This document shows positions 25,409-34,276 of a stretch of DNA of 64,000 nucleotides, piece after piece (positions within the stretch are counted from its first letter, which is position 1; each line of letters opens with the position of its first letter). This DNA comes from an uncultured Clostridia bacterium (lineage in GTDB: Bacteria > Bacillota > Clostridia > Saccharofermentanales > Saccharofermentanaceae): the NCBI GenBank assembly GCA_946407705.1, contig CAMJPC010000001.1, positions 310,001 to 374,000 on the forward strand, read 5' to 3'. Position numbers and translations under genes: made by a program. The notes beneath the pieces are model-generated. The model ran no database searches. It was not told where the DNA came from and was given only the letters and a program-made list of their open reading frames with translations.

Positions 25409-25504
25409 TTTTATCTACCTCCCTTATAAAATAGATAAAATCATTATAAAAGCAACAGGGGCTGCGGTCAATTTCGCAGCCCCTTTGAGACGGTCAGTTT
25501 GTTA

Positions 25505-27052
25505 TCAGGCCTTCTCTTCTACCTTAACCTGATCGAATGTATCGGAAATCTCCTTTTCAGGTGCCTTTGTAAGGAGCGATACGATTACAGCCAGGAGGAG
25601 GTTGAATACGAATGCCGGAAGCAGTTCGTAGATATCGAGCCATGTTCCGGTGAAATTAGCACGGATGTAGAATTTCCAGAAGAAGATCATGGCGAATCCA
25701 CCGAGCATTCCGGAGAAGATACCCCACTTGTTTGTTCTCTTCCAGAAGAGCGCAAGGAGGACTGCAGGTCCGAATGTAGCGCCGAAGCCGCCCCATGCGA
25801 ATGAGACGATCCTGAATACGGAAGATCCCGGATCAAGAGCAAAGAGAACTGCGATACCGGAAATGACGATAACGGAGATTCTTGCAACCCACATGGATGT
25901 CTTCTCTGAGATCTTGACGTGGAATGTCTCTGAGAGAATGTTCTGCGAAACAGCAGAAGCAGCACAGAGAAGCTGTGAGTCGGCTGTGGACATTGTGGAA
26001 GCGAGGATGCCTGCGAGGATGATGCCTCCGACTACTGCGGGAATGTAACCGTAAGATGCGATGATCTTAGCAACATCGATTACAACGGACTCTGCTTCAG
26101 AGTTGTTTGCATAGTGAGGAACGATTCCGTTCTTCATGAGTGAATAGCCTGCCACACCGATGAGAATAGCAACACCCATTGAGATGACGACCCAAACGGA
26201 AGCAACGCGTCTTGAGAGTTTGATCTTCTTTTTATTGTCAATGGCCATGAATCTGAGAAGGATGTGAGGCATACCGAAGTAACCCAATCCCCATGCGAGC
26301 GTGGAAGCGATAGGCAGGGCACCATAGCTTCCTACGGCACCGGTCTCAACGTTGCATCCCTTGAACACATCGAGGAATCCTTCGAACTGCTTTACGTTTG
26401 CGAAAACATTGTCAAACCCTTTGGTGCAGCCCTCTGCAAATCCGAGAACGACAACGAGAGCGATCGTCATGATGATACTCTGAATGAAGTCGGTCGTGGA
26501 AGCGGCAAGGAAGCCGCCGAGCGTGCAGTAAAGAACGATTACGGCTGCGGAGATGAGCATTGCCTGCACGTAATCCATACCGAACATAGTGTTGAAGAGC
26601 TTACCGCAAGCGGCAAATCCTGAAGCTGTGTAAGGCACGAAGAAAACTACGATGATGACAGCCGAAAGAAGCGTAAGGATATGCTTCTTATCTCCAAATC
26701 TCTTTGAGAAGAAATCAGGAATGGTAACTGCGTCTATCTTCTGAGTATAGACACGAAGCCTTTTCGCAACAAAAAGCCAGTTAAGATATGTACCGACGGC
26801 AAGTCCGATCGCTGTCCAGAAAGCTTCGGCAAGTCCCGTTGCGAGTGCAAGTCCCGGAAGTCCCAGAAGGAGCCAGGAGCTCATGTCGGATGCCTCGGCA
26901 CTCATCGCTGCAACGAGCGGACCCAAGCGTCTTCCTCCGAGATAGAAATCGTCAGTATTCTTGTTTGTCTTGCTGAAGTATGCTCCGATGCAGATCATCA
27001 TGAGCAGGTACAGCGCAATTGTAACCAGTATGCAGGTCACGGATGCGGTCAT
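25505..27052 (-). CDS. putP: Sodium/proline symporter
   Basis: Sodium:solute symporter family (SSF) with about 13 membrane spans, 515 residues. The motif SAEASDMSSWLLLGLPG (about 50-66) is typical of PutP, with DFYLGGRRLGPLVAA before it and a conserved STTDFIQS segment. Role: sodium-driven proline uptake, for nutrition or osmoprotection. I set the start at 27052, after a G-run ribosome site; the longer frame upstream lacks one. It is transcribed away from the tRNA. Confidence 0.9.
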   Translation of the reverse strand: MTASVTCILVTIALYLLMMICIGAYFSKTNKNTDDFYLGGRRLGPLVAAMSAEASDMSSWLLLGLPGLALATGLAEAFWTAIGLAVGTYLNWLFVAKRLRVYTQKIDAVTIPDFFSKRFGDKKHILTLLSAVIIVVFFVPYTASGFAACGKLFNTMFGMDYVQAMLISAAVIVLYCTLGGFLAASTTDFIQSIIMTIALVVVLGFAEGCTKGFDNVFANVKQFEGFLDVFKGCNVETGAVGSYGALPIASTLAWGLGYFGMPHILLRFMAIDNKKKIKLSRRVASVWVVISMGVAILIGVAGYSLMKNGIVPHYANNSEAESVVIDVAKIIASYGYIPAVVGGIILAGILASTMSTADSQLLCAASAVSQNILSETFHVKISEKTSMWVARISVIVISGIAVLFALDPGSSVFRIVSFAWGGFGATFGPAVLLALFWKRTNKWGIFSGMLGGFAMIFFWKFYIRANFTGTWLDIYELLPAFVFNLLLAVIVSLLTKAPEKEISDTFDQVKVEEKA

Positions 27053-27150
27053 GGTAATTGTCCCCCCTCTAGAAAAAATACAAGGAGAGTTTAGCAAACT
27101 AAAGTAATCAAAGCAATAAAACACATATAACAAGCGGATTGAAATTATCC

Positions 27151-27179
27151 TTGCCAATAAACGAAAAACAATGTATACT
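27151..27179 (+). promoter_or_regulatory. Promoter of the tRNA gene
   Basis: TTGCCA (27151-27156) and TATACT (27174-27179) are 17 bases apart, ending 16 bases before the mature tRNA 5' end. Confidence 0.8.
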
Positions 27180-27195
27180 TTCAAGGCTTGACCAC

Positions 27196-27272
27196 GGATG
27201 CTTAGCTCAGCTGGCTAGAGTACCTGCTTGACGTGCAGGGGGTCACAGGTTCGAGTCCTGTAGCATCCACCA
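27196..27272 (+). tRNA. tRNA-Val (GAC anticodon)
   Basis: A 77-base cloverleaf. The acceptor stem GGATGCT pairs with AGCATCC, the D arm contains AGCTCAG, and the anticodon stem CCTGC/GCAGG holds loop TTGACGT with GAC. The T arm is ACAGG-TTCGAGT-CCTGT. The CCA end is encoded. It is a single-gene unit with its own promoter and terminator. Confidence 0.96.
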
Positions 27273-27275
27273 TAC

Positions 27276-27309
27276 CGCCCGATGCTGATAACAGCACCGG
27301 GCGTTTTTT
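27276..27309 (+). terminator. tRNA terminator
   Basis: A stem CGCCCG...CGGGCG with an inner GCTG/CAGC pairing is followed directly by six T. It starts 4 bases after the tRNA. Confidence 0.9.
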
Positions 27310-27322
27310 GTGGTTTATATCA

Positions 27323-28747
27323 TCAGCCCCAAGATGCGATCTGTTTGCACGCATCTTTAACCATCTTCACTCCGTACTCACCTTTGAAGAAATGATCGGC
27401 TCCGTCTATTGTTACCAGTTTTGATGAAGGAAGGCAGCTCAGCACTTTATCAAACGATCCGGGTTTATCTCCGTAGCCGTCATGCGTACCCACATAAATG
27501 ACAGTTTTAAGTTTACAATCCTTGAGAAGACTGTATATTCGAAGAAACTTACTGGTTCCGTCTTCATACGTAACCGCGAGATTTTCTCCTGCTGTTATTG
27601 TCGGTTCTACAAGGATCAGGCCTTTTATCAAAGATGCTCTGTCACAACCTGCGAAAGCTGATACCAAACCGCCAAAGCTGTGTCCCCAAAGATAGACATT
27701 TGCGCTGTCAACTTTCGGAAGAGATTTAAGGGAATCCAAAACGGCATACAGATCTGCTGTTTCAGATAAGAACACTTTGCCGTTGTCCGAAGGCTCAGGA
27801 GCGTTTGGATCAGAATAACCAATAAAAGAAAAGACAACTGCAGCATACCCGTTATCGGCAAACGTCTTGGCATCAGTAACGTAATCAGTATACGGCTGCA
27901 TCAATCCGCATGAGAGCACTACTGCCGGGAACGGTCCTTCACCTTTTGGAAGGTAGAGCTTCCCTTCTATCTTCATTCCGTCTCTGAAGAAAGTAATTGA
28001 TTTCTCCCTGTCGGATACGTCAGATATTTCCGGTTCTGATACTTTGTATCTGATATCAATATCATCTGACGGAAGCTGTTCAGTTCCGCCGCCATTATCA
28101 GACTCAGGGCCAAGATACCGTTCAAACTCAAGACAGTCATATGGGATTTCATATTCTTTTCCATCAGCATTGATCAGGCGGATCGTATCAGAAGCAGGAT
28201 CATACTTATCGCTAAAGTCCTTGTAATTACCCGAATCGATGTTAATGCCCAACTTTTTTGCAACGGTGGGATAATTCTCCGTAGAAGAATTCTTTTTAAG
28301 GTCACCGTAACACGGAAAAGCTATCTCAATAACTCCGCCATTCAACCTGAAAACAACCGTATGAGCGGTAAAATCAGGTGCTATTCCCCAAGCCTCATTG
28401 CAAACCAGTTCAGTCTGTCCGTCTCTGTCAAGGTCTGCCAGATAAGCACTTATCTCATCTACCGGTCCGCTGTATCCTGCAAACTTCTTTCCTGTAGAGG
28501 CATCAATGAACCACACGTTATTCAAACTCTTACCGCCCCATGAGATGTCTTCCTTAACGATATGCCATTTTTGAATTCCCAACACAGGACCTGAATATCC
28601 TTCGGTTATTTCTACGGGAGTAAACTTCTTAGCTGTTGATTCAGTAATCGCAGCAGTCGTAGCAGCTGTTTCAGCCTTGCATGAAACTAGTCCTGAAAGC
28701 AATGCTGCCGCGATCAATCCCGATGTCAGCTTTTTTACGATACTCAT
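27323..28747 (-). CDS. Lipoprotein with C-terminal alpha/beta hydrolase domain
   Basis: A lipoprotein signal (lipobox LVSC, Cys23) leads to an N-terminal region of about 200 residues. It contains a DLDRDGQTELVCNE segment resembling the calcium-binding turn of integrin/FG-GAP repeats. Residues about 240-474 are an alpha/beta hydrolase with nucleophile elbow GHSFGG near 355 and a likely catalytic His in GADHFF near the end, close to the dienelactone hydrolase/peptidase group. It would act outside the membrane on an unknown ester or peptide. AGGGGC precedes the ATG. Confidence 0.85.
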   Translation of the reverse strand: MSIVKKLTSGLIAAALLSGLVSCKAETAATTAAITESTAKKFTPVEITEGYSGPVLGIQKWHIVKEDISWGGKSLNNVWFIDASTGKKFAGYSGPVDEISAYLADLDRDGQTELVCNEAWGIAPDFTAHTVVFRLNGGVIEIAFPCYGDLKKNSSTENYPTVAKKLGINIDSGNYKDFSDKYDPASDTIRLINADGKEYEIPYDCLEFERYLGPESDNGGGTEQLPSDDIDIRYKVSEPEISDVSDREKSITFFRDGMKIEGKLYLPKGEGPFPAVVLSCGLMQPYTDYVTDAKTFADNGYAAVVFSFIGYSDPNAPEPSDNGKVFLSETADLYAVLDSLKSLPKVDSANVYLWGHSFGGLVSAFAGCDRASLIKGLILVEPTITAGENLAVTYEDGTSKFLRIYSLLKDCKLKTVIYVGTHDGYGDKPGSFDKVLSCLPSSKLVTIDGADHFFKGEYGVKMVKDACKQIASWG

Positions 28748-28860
28748 AGAATTGCCCCTGCTTTATTTTTTCCCCTGCATACATTTTACAAATAATCAGT
28801 AACTATTTGTCAAACATTAAAAAACTGATAACCCTCAAGACTTACGGGTACATAATACAA

Positions 28861-29550
28861 CTAATGAGAATACTCAATAATATTGCTTACCCTTCGATAT
28901 TGACCATCAATATATGCTATAAGGTATATTGTAAACTTACCATCGTCACCTTTTATCCACTGATAATCCGATTCCAGTAATAATTCTCCGTTCGCATTAC
29001 GTTCAAGAACACGTCTGTCATTACGAATAACGCGCCACGTAATATCCTTAATAGCATCATTTTCATCACGCGTAATTGCATAATCGTATTCCAACTTCAG
29101 GTGAAAGTTATCTTCAAGAGGTATTTCAGGATAATTGTCGGGATAACCTTTTATTATAAGATCCGCTCGCTCCCACTCTTTTTGTAAACTTTCATTATTA
29201 TATTCATGCGCTTCTACAGAATAATTAGTAGGCTGTGTACTGGGATATATTCTCCTAAACCATGACACAACCAGAAAAGCAATTAACAGTACTCCAACGA
29301 GAGAAATGCTGATTCCTGCAACACTTGCAACAGACCTGTTATTCTCGCTCTTTTTCGAATCCAAGAACCCCTTAATCGAAAGAATCAGTCCAACAATAGG
29401 AGAGATCAACAACAAAAAGAAAAAAAAGTAAAGAATGACTTGATCGAATCCACCGACCAAACACGCTATCACGGATAGGAAAAACAGAGCATTAATCGAT
29501 ATAATCAATCCAAATAATGAATACACGTTGAGATTTTTATCATTACTCAT
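28861..29550 (-). CDS. Membrane protein with extracytoplasmic domain, unknown
   Basis: Two or three hydrophobic segments fill the first 95 residues (DUF4190-like spacing around a GLILSIKGF segment) and a Ser/Gly-rich span follows at about 75-100. The remaining ~125 residues form a soluble domain with Tyr and charged residues. I use the ATG at 29550 after AGGTGGAG. About 229 residues. No family is assigned with confidence. Base composition is lower in GC than its housekeeping neighbours, which fits an accessory gene. Confidence 0.7.
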   Translation of the reverse strand: MSNDKNLNVYSLFGLIISINALFFLSVIACLVGGFDQVILYFFFFLLLISPIVGLILSIKGFLDSKKSENNRSVASVAGISISLVGVLLIAFLVVSWFRRIYPSTQPTNYSVEAHEYNNESLQKEWERADLIIKGYPDNYPEIPLEDNFHLKLEYDYAITRDENDAIKDITWRVIRNDRRVLERNANGELLLESDYQWIKGDDGKFTIYLIAYIDGQYRRVSNIIEYSH

Positions 29551-29870
29551 TAGCTCCACCTACTTATCTTCTTTCTAACCATGTCACGCCATCGATTTCA
29601 TGCATCATTCACTTTGCTTCTCTCAGGTATTTTTACACCAAAATCCATAAACAGTACCACCAGCATCCGTTTACTATCTTCAGTGTGTCATTTTTCCGGA
29701 CAAAATAAAGCACCAACTGCGATTTTTGACGCACCGTATTGGTAACATGCATATTTTTTGAATTTTGAGAAGTATGTCATATTTGATTGTCTTCTTCGAT
29801 TCTGTTTCCATCTGTCTAGCGCCACTAAAATTATTATATTGTTGACTAACGTCCCAATTAAACAAATTTG
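29551..29870. other. Gene-free stretch, possibly decayed mobile DNA
   Basis: No convincing gene lies in these 320 AT-rich bases. A 61-codon frame on the minus strand lacks a ribosome site and a recognisable product. A segment near 29838-29850 (TTGTTGACTA) resembles the sequence flanking the insertion-sequence relic near 31.8 kb, so it may be an old element end. Confidence 0.3.
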
Positions 29871-30269
29871 TTAGCTATCGAGCGAGTCAGCATTTTGAGA
29901 AGATTTATTTTTTAACTTGTTGATCAGCAGGAAAACTATCAATAAGACAATAAAACAACATGCAAATATAAGGATCTCAGTCTTAATCAAAGAAGTAGCC
30001 GAGAAGTCCAACCAGCTTCTGTTTTTTCCTGCTGCTTCACCATAAACTTCCATTGTGAAGGTATGGTTCGATATCCATCCGAATCCCACCTGTCCTTTGT
30101 ATTCTCCGCCGGTGATACTTCTGTAGAAAAGCAGATTGCCAGTTTTATTGTAATGCAAGTAGTTCAAAAGAGACCCAATACCGGTCAAAACTACGGATGT
30201 AAGCAACGCAAACCCAAAAGCCTTAACTACAGCCTTGGTCTTATCACTTAACATATAGAACAATCCCAT
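29871..30269 (-). CDS. Small two-span membrane protein, unknown
   Basis: The 132 residues have one span at about 15-38, an extracytoplasmic loop containing GGEYKGQVGFGW, and a second span at about 96-120 followed by a Lys/Asn-rich cytoplasmic tail. No family is recognised. The start is uncertain because neither ATG has a good ribosome site. It lies in the accessory block with DUF1963 and other orphan proteins. Confidence 0.6.
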   Translation of the reverse strand: MGLFYMLSDKTKAVVKAFGFALLTSVVLTGIGSLLNYLHYNKTGNLLFYRSITGGEYKGQVGFGWISNHTFTMEVYGEAAGKNRSWLDFSATSLIKTEILIFACCFIVLLIVFLLINKLKNKSSQNADSLDS

Positions 30270-30398
30270 AATCTATTACCCAGAAGATTAAAATTTTACG
30301 ATCCAAGATATTCCCTATAAGTATATTTCCAAATGTTGTTTTAAACTGTTGATTATACAGACTGATTAATCCCGACAAATGCGGAATCCCTTTTCTTA

Positions 30399-31283
30399 TC
30401 AGAAGCACTGTAAGATAAGCCATGCCTTGTCGAATCTGCGCTCCCGGAGGTCTTCCTTACGGATCCAGAAATAGATCGAACCGCTATCTCCAAACATCAG
30501 TTCATAATCGTCAGTCTCTATCGTGCTCATTTGGAACAGCAAGACCCAGTCTTTCGCCTTCTCAGCTATATCAGCTTTTTCCGCATCTGTGATTGCTGCG
30601 TAATCCTCAGAATTACCCTGACGGAATCCTCTCGAACAAGCTTCGCATTCTTCTTCCATGGGGTTTTGGATTACATCCGGATACCCGAAAAGCTTGGTCA
30701 GTTCTTCTTTATCATCTCCGCCTGCGTTTTTACGGCACTCATCGAAATCATCCCAGTCAAGATCCTCATCACGGGAAAGCCCTAATTCATCATCCTTGTC
30801 ACCATAACCGGGCAGACTGATATGCGGTTCGAAATTAACAGCCATCTCAGGTATTACAAACTCTTCGTCCAGTTCCTCAGGTATATCAGCGACATGCAAA
30901 GCCGCATCCTTCGGGAAATAGAATACTCGTGCAGATCCTTTGTCTTCAGGATCGAATCCCCATGTCATGGTTTCCAGCTCATAAAAGAAACTCAGAATGC
31001 CATCCTCCGGCAGTCTGTGCTCCTTATCCAGAGCGCTGATCTCTTTCAGATCTATCTGTGCCAGAAAAGAGAGCGGCCTTGTCTTCTTTTCGCTGTCTTC
31101 TTCTCCACAGATAGCGCCGGTATATGTCGGCCATTCAAAATCTTCAGGCACTGCAGGTTTTCCGCCTATCTTGGAGGCAGTCATCTCAAGCGGAACATCT
31201 ATTCTATAAAGATTGAATCTTATCTCACTCTTTGCGAGCTCAAGAAGCCTGTTTGTCAGTTCCTGTTTTTCCGTTTCATTCAT
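30399..31283 (-). CDS. DUF1963 (YwqG-like) protein
   Basis: The 294-residue soluble protein shows the YwqG/DUF1963 pattern: an N-terminal segment with KIGGKPAVPEDFEWP, PLSFLAQIDLKEI, then LPEDGILSFFYE, and a C-terminal DSGSIYFWIRKEDL. The family is of unknown biochemical role, and members occur in polymorphic-toxin/immunity loci such as B. subtilis ywqG-K. No toxin gene is visible here. It starts 14 bases after the 3' end of the upstream small protein gene, suggesting co-transcription. Confidence 0.85.
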   Translation of the reverse strand: MNETEKQELTNRLLELAKSEIRFNLYRIDVPLEMTASKIGGKPAVPEDFEWPTYTGAICGEEDSEKKTRPLSFLAQIDLKEISALDKEHRLPEDGILSFFYELETMTWGFDPEDKGSARVFYFPKDAALHVADIPEELDEEFVIPEMAVNFEPHISLPGYGDKDDELGLSRDEDLDWDDFDECRKNAGGDDKEELTKLFGYPDVIQNPMEEECEACSRGFRQGNSEDYAAITDAEKADIAEKAKDWVLLFQMSTIETDDYELMFGDSGSIYFWIRKEDLRERRFDKAWLILQCF

Positions 31284-31297
31284 TTTTCAGTACCTCG

Positions 31298-31753
31298 TTA
31301 CTCTACATTATTACTTGCATTTTCTTTTAGAAATTGACGAAGCCGATTATCAGCTTGCTTAAAACTGAATACACCATCTCTGGCTAAAGAATAGTTTTCG
31401 CTGATCCATTCAAAATCAGACCATTCAGCCTCCAGAGCATAAAGCATATCCAGATATTCACCTATTTGATTCAGAGTAAGCGTCTGATTCAACAAGTTCG
31501 AATAGAAATAATCAACTATTCTGGTCTCAACTGAATCTTTGTTAATCTCAGTGCATTCGATATGCGATAAATAAAGTATCCGTTTCAGAGCGTTTCTGTT
31601 TTGAATTTCGTTATACAGTTCAAGTATTAGCTCACTAACTTCTTCATCTGATTCGACGCAGTCACGAATATAACCGACAAGCTCTTCATCTAACCCTATA
31701 CTTGTCATCAACCAATAATAGTATTTATCTTCCGCTGTAAGGTCCAACAACAT
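31298..31753 (-). CDS. Small acidic helical protein, unknown
   Basis: The 151 residues are Glu/Asp/Leu-rich and predicted mostly helical, with no signal peptide or membrane span. The make-up is like many small immunity-type proteins, but I recognise no family. It is followed after 14 bases by the DUF1963 gene on the same strand. The function is open. Confidence 0.6.
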   Translation of the reverse strand: MLLDLTAEDKYYYWLMTSIGLDEELVGYIRDCVESDEEVSELILELYNEIQNRNALKRILYLSHIECTEINKDSVETRIVDYFYSNLLNQTLTLNQIGEYLDMLYALEAEWSDFEWISENYSLARDGVFSFKQADNRLRQFLKENASNNVE

Positions 31754-31829
31754 AATAACTTTTCCCGGTCATCTATACTGTTTATTATCCTATCTAATAA
31801 CAATTTTACATCAAACATCGTGATGTAAG

Positions 31830-31990
31830 AGGATTGTACTAGTCAACATATTTTAGACAACAGCCTGTTTTATTCAGGCACTATTTCTTTCTTTGTACTC
31901 TTTTGGCGTTAAGTAGTTGGGCCATATCCATATACCTGATTATTGTTACTTTTACTTCAGCCATATTCTCTGCCTTTGTTCTCCTATCAT
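31830..31990 (-). pseudogene. Relic of an IS3-family transposase C-terminus
   Basis: In two adjacent minus-strand frames I read EVKVTIIRYMD and then NYLTPKEYKERNSA followed by a stop. The first resembles the segment before the last DDE-domain strand and the second the terminal LTPxEYR motif of IS3-family OrfB. The shift between them marks decay. Downstream sequence TAGTCAACATATTTTAGACA looks like an element end. The rest of the 31754-32058 gap holds nothing else I can identify. Confidence 0.45.
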
Positions 31991-32058
31991 CCATTCCTTA
32001 TTCCAATCTGAGATGCTGATGATTATTCGTCCCGGCGTTCACCCCGGCAAACATGAAT

Positions 32059-32397
32059 TTATCGGGATTTTTTTTTTGCAAGCTTCGCGGCATCGAAGAA
32101 GTCCATATTACCCCGCCCGCTGTCGAGCGCTGCCGCCAAAACTCTGCAGAAGCCCGCTTCATCGAATTCCTTATCGTAATCTTTTGCGTAATTCGTTGTA
32201 ACCGTTTTACCTGCCGAAAATGCATTCACAAGCTGTTCCGGATTGTAGGCATTATTCAGAGCACAGACAAGTTCGTCTCCTCTGTATAAGTACAAACATG
32301 GCTCATACGGATGAGAATGCAATTGATATATTTCGTTCTTATAAGTGTATGTCACTTCATCTGAATTCAGATTCAGCGATCCGAAATCTCCTTCCAT
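32059..32397 (-). CDS. Small soluble protein, unknown
   Basis: The 112-residue protein has an N-terminal half of beta character (Tyr/His rich, YKNEIYQLHSHPYEPC) and a C-terminal half of helical character ending in Lys-rich KLAKKKSR. GGAGATAATCC gives a clear ribosome site before the ATG. No family is recognised. It lies beside the insertion-sequence relic within the accessory block. Confidence 0.6.
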   Translation of the reverse strand: MEGDFGSLNLNSDEVTYTYKNEIYQLHSHPYEPCLYLYRGDELVCALNNAYNPEQLVNAFSAGKTVTTNYAKDYDKEFDEAGFCRVLAAALDSGRGNMDFFDAAKLAKKKSR

Positions 32398-32725
32398 GGA
32401 TTATCTCCTTGTAAACTCCGATTTGCTTATTTCACCACTGGCGTTTCACCATAACCAAAAAGTCCAAAATATTACTTTCAGAACCATCTTCATGTATACA
32501 CCTTTTCCGAAACTGCTGTTATAGCATTTTTACCTGTTATTTTTCTCTACTTCCCAATAGAACACCCTAGATTAAAAGATAATGTACAACGCTCTTAACT
32601 TACCAAAAGCATTATAACATGAAGCCATTTTCTCGTTCTCAAACCAGGGACTTACTGAAAGGACAGTACTTACACGAAGTTAGACTGCAGCATTACTTTC
32701 GAGAGCAAAAAATATATCAGGGAAT
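32398..32725. other. 328-base gap without a supported gene
   Basis: AT-rich sequence between a small protein gene and a lipoprotein gene. An 84-codon plus-strand frame starting at 32619 lacks a ribosome site and overlaps the end of the lipoprotein gene antisense, so I do not accept it. I see no strong terminator. Confidence 0.4.
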
Positions 32726-33601
32726 TCAGGTAAATGCTGACTTAGATCCTGACAGCATTTTCGAGAATGCATCCAGATCGCAGCAGACAAATCCTTCACT
32801 CACCTGCTCTTTACTGACCAGCTCGTATTTGGTCTTCTCATTCTCTTTTATTACCTCGACTATAGCGGAATAGTAAGTCTTGTTTTCCGATTCGTCTTCA
32901 TATCTGATGCAGAACCAGATATATGTCCTGCCTTCGTAGTTTTCGATCTTCAGTGAGCTTTCAGCCCAGTGATCTTTGTATTCTTTGAGCTTCAGTTCAG
33001 GTATGCCGTATCCGATCCTTCCGGTCATCCAGCTGCCGCACCTTATTCCTTCGCCCGGCGCATATTCAGGTGCTATGAGAACGCTCCCATACGGATACGA
33101 AGCGGCATTGTACAGTTTACCTTTACTGTCTTTATATACGATGCTGACTCTGTCGGAACCAAGGATAAACGGAAGCTTCATTGATTCATCGTATGAGGAC
33201 ATGGTCTTCATCATTTCATTGTAGTCAACGAAAAGCGGAGCGCTTCTTGCCATCAATCTGCTATCAACGTTTTTCCTGATCGTTGACTCATAGATAAAGC
33301 GGTCGGTTATTACATCCTTAAGTTTTATCTCATTGCCGTTTGCATCAAGATTGATATAGCCGTCATCAGTTGTCATGCTAAGCACACGGCTGTCGATCCT
33401 GTTAATGGTAAGGCGTTCCGATCTGGCAAAGAATTTGCCATTTATACGTATCTCTTTGTTCTCGTATGTCACAACAGGAATATCGCCTTCGACGGGTTTC
33501 CCCTTGCACGCGGACAACGGAAAAAGAATGCTTGCAATTAGTATTGCGGCAAGTATCCTGCTCATGGTCTTTGCAGTTATGTAAAGCTTTTTCCGGTTCA
33601 T
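32726..33601 (-). CDS. Lipoprotein of unknown function under a tandem-dyad operator
   Basis: A signal with lipobox LSAC (Cys32) is followed by about 260 residues of beta-rich extracytoplasmic protein with no recognised domain. The promoter upstream carries two GACTAT-N4-ATAGTC-type dyads in and just after the -35/-10 region, so transcription is probably controlled by a dedicated dimeric regulator. AGAGAAG precedes the ATG. 291 residues. Confidence 0.8.
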   Translation of the reverse strand: MNRKKLYITAKTMSRILAAILIASILFPLSACKGKPVEGDIPVVTYENKEIRINGKFFARSERLTINRIDSRVLSMTTDDGYINLDANGNEIKLKDVITDRFIYESTIRKNVDSRLMARSAPLFVDYNEMMKTMSSYDESMKLPFILGSDRVSIVYKDSKGKLYNAASYPYGSVLIAPEYAPGEGIRCGSWMTGRIGYGIPELKLKEYKDHWAESSLKIENYEGRTYIWFCIRYEDESENKTYYSAIVEVIKENEKTKYELVSKEQVSEGFVCCDLDAFSKMLSGSKSAFT

Positions 33602-33613
33602 GACTTCTCTCCA

Positions 33614-33647
33614 GACTATTCTTATAGTCCATACTATCGCGATAGTC
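33614..33647. promoter_or_regulatory. Tandem operator GACTAT-N4-ATAGTC
   Basis: Two dyads lie side by side. One is at 33614-33629 (GACTAT-TCTT-ATAGTC) and one at 33632-33647 (TACTAT-CGCG-ATAGTC). The second occupies the spacer and -10 of the promoter and the first lies just downstream, a classic repressor arrangement. The cognate regulator is not evident in the window. Confidence 0.6.
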
Positions 33648-33659
33648 TGTTTGTGTCAA
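33631..33659 (-). promoter_or_regulatory. Promoter of the operator-controlled lipoprotein gene
   Basis: Minus-strand TTGACA (33654-33659) and TAGTAT (33631-33636) are separated by 17 bases. It starts transcription roughly 20-25 bases before the ATG and overlaps the dyad. Confidence 0.65.
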
Positions 33660-33668
33660 TAGAACCAT

Positions 33669-34259
33669 TTACACGTTCTCGAATACTGCCACGTCGCAGC
33701 TCATCCTTCCTTCGCACACTTGATATCTGACGTTTTCTATTCCCATCTCCTTGAAAAATTCCTTATATGTTTCCTCGTTAAAATACCTTTTAAAATTGGC
33801 TCCGGCCTTGTTGAAAAGCTTTGCAGCTTTGCTTTCCCCGAAATGGATATATGTCGGGATAATGATAAGCCCGCCAGGCTTCACTACTCTTTTGAGTTCG
33901 TCTATCGCCTTTTGGGGATCATCGAGCAAATGTATGACGTTTGCAGCAACCGCCTTATCAAAGGTGTTGTCAGCAAACCTCAGATTAGTTATGTCAGCGT
34001 TTTCGACAGTGACGTTCTCGAGATCTCTGCATTTCCTCTTTGTTCTTTTGAGCATTCCGTCCGAGAAGTCTGTCGCCGTAAGTTCTTTTACACGCGGCGC
34101 GATCTTTACGCTGAACATGCCGGTTCCGCAGGCGCATTCGAGTACATGGTCACCTTCATCCGCCAGTGAAGCAACGTAATCGGTGGTCCTTCTGTTAGCT
34201 TTACCGTTGTAAACATTCTCAATAAGATCGTAGATCCCTGCTATCCTGCTCCAAAACAT
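33669..34259 (-). CDS. Class I SAM-dependent methyltransferase
   Basis: 196 residues with a Rossmann methyltransferase fold. Motif I is VLECACGTGMFSVKI, the following acidic strand ends in TATDFSDGML, and the post-motif is FDKAVAANVIHLLDDP. It resembles UbiE/MenG-like small methyltransferases; the substrate is unknown. I chose the ATG at 34259 with AAAGGAG about 8 bases upstream. Its promoter is overlapped by ArsR/SmtB-like sites, so it is probably induced by a metal, metalloid or redox signal. Confidence 0.88.
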   Translation of the reverse strand: MFWSRIAGIYDLIENVYNGKANRRTTDYVASLADEGDHVLECACGTGMFSVKIAPRVKELTATDFSDGMLKRTKRKCRDLENVTVENADITNLRFADNTFDKAVAANVIHLLDDPQKAIDELKRVVKPGGLIIIPTYIHFGESKAAKLFNKAGANFKRYFNEETYKEFFKEMGIENVRYQVCEGRMSCDVAVFENV

Positions 34260-34276
34260 ATTCGGCACTCCTTTCT

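Noticed and set aside
29680..29865. 61-codon minus-strand frame
   Set aside because: No ribosome site, odd composition, no family; more likely non-coding or decayed DNA.
32619..32873. 84-codon plus-strand frame
   Set aside because: No ribosome site and it overlaps the lipoprotein gene antisense at its end.
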